Under the pieces are notes generated by a model that was not told the origin of the DNA, searched no databases, and was given only the letters and a program-made list of their open reading frames with translations. Position numbers and translations under genes: made by a program. DNA of 64,000 nucleotides from Arcobacter cloacae (GTDB lineage Bacteria > Campylobacterota > Campylobacteria > Campylobacterales > Arcobacteraceae). This document shows, piece after piece, positions 61,519 to 64,000 of this stretch (position 1 is the stretch's first letter; each line of letters opens with the position of its first letter). The stretch lies in NCBI RefSeq assembly GCF_013201935.1, contig NZ_CP053833.1:682001-746000 (forward strand), read 5' to 3'.

Positions 61519-62775
61519 ATGAAAAAAATAAAACTAATAACTTTATCATTAACAGCTTTTTTAGCTGTTAATTTAAATGCTTTAACTCTTGATGAAGCTG
61601 TTCAAACAGCTTTGAAAAATAACTTTGATATTCAAAGTAAAAGTTATGATTATTATGAAAGTTTAGAAAACGTAAATTTGAATAAGTCAAATTATTTGCC
61701 AAAATTGGACGCTTCTTACTCTTATACTGATATAGATAGACCAAATATGACAGTTGAAGCACAAAGTGCAACAGCTTCAATAGCATTATCATATAACTTA
61801 TTTAATGGATTTAAAGATTTAGCTTTAAAAGAGTCTTCACAGTATTTAGCAAAAGCCTCTTCATATAGTTTAAATGCAACAAAACAAGATATTGTTTTAA
61901 ATACAAAAAGTGCATATTTAAACTATTTGGATAAACAAAATGCAAAAGAAACGTATGAAAGTGCATATAAATTGTTCAAGCAACAGTATGAAGATTCTAA
62001 AAATAGATATGAACAAGGAATAATTGCAAAAAATGATTTATTACAAGTTCAAGTAAATATGTCAAATGCAAAACAAAATGTTGTAAAAGCACAAGGTGAT
62101 TTAAATGTTGCAAGATTTGAGTTATCAAATATTTTAGGTGGAATTGATTTAACAAATGAAACAATTGAAAAATTAGATGAAGAATCAATACAAATTTCAA
62201 ATTATGATGAATCATTACTTGAGAATAGAAGTGAAATACAAGCTTTATTGTTTAATCTAAAATCTATAAAAGAGTTAGAAAAATCAGCAAAAGCAGGATT
62301 TTATCCAAAAGTAGATGCTTTGGTTTCTCACAATAAATATTATGATGGTTTTTCAACAAATAGTATCAAAACAGGTGAAGATAATCAAAATATTGCAAAA
62401 GTAAATGCTACTTGGAATTTGTTTAATGGTGGTTATGATGACTCAATGGTAACTATTTATAAAACTAAATATTTAAGTGCTAACTCTTTGTTGAATAAAA
62501 CAAAATTAGAGATAAAACTACAATATGAAAATGCAAAATCAAATTTAGAAGTGGCATTACAAAACCTTGAAACTTCAAAATTAGCACTTCTACAAGCCCA
62601 AGAAAATTATGAAATTGTAAAAAATAGATTTGATGAGGGTATTTCAACAACTACTGATTTAACAGATGCAAACTATTTATTAACACAAGCAAAACAAGGT
62701 TTTAACAAAGCATATTTTGATAAATATTTAGCAATTTCAACTCTTGATAGAATTTTTGAAAAAGAGGTAAATTAA
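61519..62775 (+). CDS. TolC-family outer-membrane channel (operon 2)
   Basis: 418 residues with signal peptide (IKLITLSLTAFLAVNLNA). The TolC-type duplicated structure is clear: LTLDEAVQTALKNNFDIQSK, the loop-end YEQGIIAKNDLLQVQVNMSN and, in the second half, VKNRFDEGISTTTDLTDANY. Long Asn/Lys-rich coiled coils fill the rest. AAAAGGAAAAG precedes the ATG. One base separates its stop from the SMR gene. It is the outer channel for the RND pump here. Confidence 0.93.
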   Translation: MKKIKLITLSLTAFLAVNLNALTLDEAVQTALKNNFDIQSKSYDYYESLENVNLNKSNYLPKLDASYSYTDIDRPNMTVEAQSATASIALSYNLFNGFKDLALKESSQYLAKASSYSLNATKQDIVLNTKSAYLNYLDKQNAKETYESAYKLFKQQYEDSKNRYEQGIIAKNDLLQVQVNMSNAKQNVVKAQGDLNVARFELSNILGGIDLTNETIEKLDEESIQISNYDESLLENRSEIQALLFNLKSIKELEKSAKAGFYPKVDALVSHNKYYDGFSTNSIKTGEDNQNIAKVNATWNLFNGGYDDSMVTIYKTKYLSANSLLNKTKLEIKLQYENAKSNLEVALQNLETSKLALLQAQENYEIVKNRFDEGISTTTDLTDANYLLTQAKQGFNKAYFDKYLAISTLDRIFEKEVN

Positions 62776-62776
62776 T

Positions 62777-63097
62777 ATGTCAGCTTGGAGTTATTTGATT
62801 TTAGCAGGAGTTTTAGAAATAGGTTTTGCTTCTACTATGAAATTAACTCAAGGGTTTACAAAACCAATACCAACTATAATATTTATAACTTGTATGGTTT
62901 TAAGTTTTTATTGCTTAACTAAAGCTATAAATACTATTCCAGTTGGAACAGCCTATGCTGTTTGGACGGGAATAGGTGCTGTTGGAACTATAATAATAGG
63001 AATATTTTTTTACAATGAACCAGCGGGATTTTTAAGACTATTTTTCTTATTTACATTGGTTGCTTCAATTGTTGGATTAAAACTTGTATCAAACTAA
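62777..63097 (+). CDS. SMR-family transporter, SugE/Gdx-like
   Basis: 106 residues, four membrane helices. The N-terminal Glu of the family is in LILAGVLEIGFASTMKLTQG (Glu near residue 14). TIPVGTAYAVWTGIGAVGTI is the signature of the SugE/Gdx branch, whose known members export guanidinium or quaternary ammonium. It acts as a small dimer in the inner membrane. AAAGAGG precedes the ATG. No guanidine riboswitch is seen, and it is read from the TetR operon instead. Confidence 0.87.
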   Translation: MSAWSYLILAGVLEIGFASTMKLTQGFTKPIPTIIFITCMVLSFYCLTKAINTIPVGTAYAVWTGIGAVGTIIIGIFFYNEPAGFLRLFFLFTLVASIVGLKLVSN

Positions 63098-63104
63098 AAA
63101 ATAG

Positions 63105-63326
63105 TTACTCTTTAGGAGTTGGTTTAGAAGGAAGATTCTCAACTCCTTTAAAAGGGTCATGCCATTTGAGTTTTTGTGGCATTGGGGGTTCATTTGAATC
63201 CTCTTTTTTAAAAATGGTTATATTAAATGTTGGCGTGTCAGGTTTTTTTTCAAGATATTTAAAAGCTATTAATAAAATAATAGCACTAATAATGGTTTTT
63301 ATAATTGTACTTTTTAAATCTTTCAT
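63105..63326 (-). CDS. Small membrane-anchored protein, unknown
   Basis: 73 residues with a single N-terminal helix (STIIKTIISAIILLIAFKYL) and a Pro- and Lys-rich tail (PPMPQKLKWHDPFKGVENLP). It has no ribosome site of note and no homologue I can name. It is convergent with the SMR gene at a distance of 7 bases without a hairpin. The 135 bases before it (63327-63461) hold no gene; a plausible promoter for the next gene lies there. Confidence 0.6.
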   Translation of the reverse strand: MKDLKSTIIKTIISAIILLIAFKYLEKKPDTPTFNITIFKKEDSNEPPMPQKLKWHDPFKGVENLPSKPTPKE

Positions 63327-63461
63327 GAGTTTATTTTGACATTATTTCTATTAGAGTAAACTATATTCACATAAAAAGCTTAGAATATTTATTTAATATG
63401 TAATTAAACTATTATAAAATACAATCCCATCCAAAATAAAGATAAATAGGGCTCTTCAAAT

Positions 63462-64000
63462 TTGAATAATCTTTTCTTCAATAAAATCTTTAACATAAAA
63501 AATTTGACTTATGGTTGGTTTTTATTTTCTATTATTGTTATCGTTATTATTACTTTACTTCAAGGTTATTTTGAATATAAAAAATCTATTAAAGATGCAA
63601 TAATAAAAACAAATAATTTGACAATTTTACTTACCAAAAAACTTGAAAATGATTTTGACCAAGCTAATAATATTTTAAAATTTGTTGAAAATATAATAAA
63701 AACTTTGCCAAAAGAGAATAAAATTTTCCAAGAAGCTAATTTTGAAGAAAAACAAAAATTAGTAGCTTCAAGATTTAATTTTTTAATAAATAATTTTAAA
63801 AATATTAGTGTTATAAATTATTTAGATGCCAATGGAAATATTATTTATTCATCTAATACTTTACAAGATAAAATAAATTTATCTGATAGAAAACATTTCT
63901 TAGAACTTAAAAATAATAAAGATTTGATGATTAGTTTTTCAGATGTTATAGTTTCAAGAACAACCAATAAAACCTCTTTAGCTCAACTTTTAGCTATAAG
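63462..64000 (+). CDS. Membrane sensor protein, N-terminal part (runs off the window)
   Basis: TTG start at 63462, with AGGG about ten bases upstream. The frame stays open to the end of the window (179 codons). One membrane helix (YGWFLFSIIVIVIITLLQGY) follows a short cytoplasmic start. The periplasmic part is helical, then shows the PDC/dCache sensor pattern: SVINYLDANGNIIYSSNTLQ, DRKHFLELKNNKDLMISFSD and VSRTTNKTSLAQLLAI. Such domains precede GGDEF, kinase or chemoreceptor output domains. The output lies beyond the window, so the exact class is open. Confidence 0.75.
   Translation, partial: MNNLFFNKIFNIKNLTYGWFLFSIIVIVIITLLQGYFEYKKSIKDAIIKTNNLTILLTKKLENDFDQANNILKFVENIIKTLPKENKIFQEANFEEKQKLVASRFNFLINNFKNISVINYLDANGNIIYSSNTLQDKINLSDRKHFLELKNNKDLMISFSDVIVSRTTNKTSLAQLLAI

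Noticed and set aside
62777-63097. Guanidine riboswitch control of the SugE/Gdx-like gene
   Set aside because: Only one base separates it from the preceding gene, so there is no leader to hold a riboswitch.

Overview
The window is chromosomal DNA of a very A+T-rich Campylobacterota, most like Arcobacter/Aliarcobacter. This rests on low GC, dense gene packing, frequent ATGA/TAATG overlaps, short TATAAT-type -10 boxes without clear -35 boxes, a single sox cluster in the order soxCDXYZA-x-B, and gene families typical of that group. It was read by eye with no database search. No rRNA, tRNA or CRISPR array was seen.

Layout. 1-1278: msrP (5' end cut off) and msrQ, periplasmic methionine sulfoxide repair. 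1337-6899: an RND efflux operon (lipoprotein adaptor, pump, TolC-like channel). 6961-7098: probable small RNA. 7178-10441: UvrD-like helicase and a Kef-type antiporter. 10677-20287: the Sox thiosulfate oxidation region, followed by a cytochrome c-thioredoxin fusion, a MOSC protein, a DsrE-like protein and an alpha/beta hydrolase. 20323-22085: an XRE regulator with paired operators, facing a leader peptide and a lipoprotein gene. 22111-27767: MBL hydrolase, degenerate tandem-HD protein, rhodanese and valS. 27855-30435: a MATE pump with a duplicated operator, an acetyltransferase and a TetR regulator. 30567-34337: ywbE, an FKBP isomerase and an orphan RND pump. 34494-36255: a small ORF, a toxin-antitoxin pair and a HEPN-motif protein. 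36306-39198: lapD/lapG, the c-di-GMP-controlled adhesin release module. 39254-47254: MFS transporter, rdgB, proC with three overlapping pseudopilin-like genes, bamD, lon and rhomboid.

47255-51178 is the most disturbed part. A large membrane-protein gene is split by an intact IS630-type element (1107 bp, TA duplication). Removing the element restores one open frame of about 817 codons. A diverged second copy of the rhomboid 3' end lies at 51071-51178, so this block looks like an insertion or recombination at the rhomboid gene. A small zinc-ribbon protein, apparently starting at AUC, follows on the other strand.

51409-64000: a CPXCG protein, a low-molecular-weight phosphatase, an unassigned two-gene ATPase + TPR cassette (52117-54821), selO, and a TetR-controlled operon of a DUF2798 protein, a second RND tripartite pump and an SMR transporter. 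The window ends inside a membrane sensor gene.

The strongest candidates for something undescribed are the ATPase/TPR pair, the IS-split membrane protein with the duplicated rhomboid end, the small RNA at 6972-7098, and the long hairpin before soxB.
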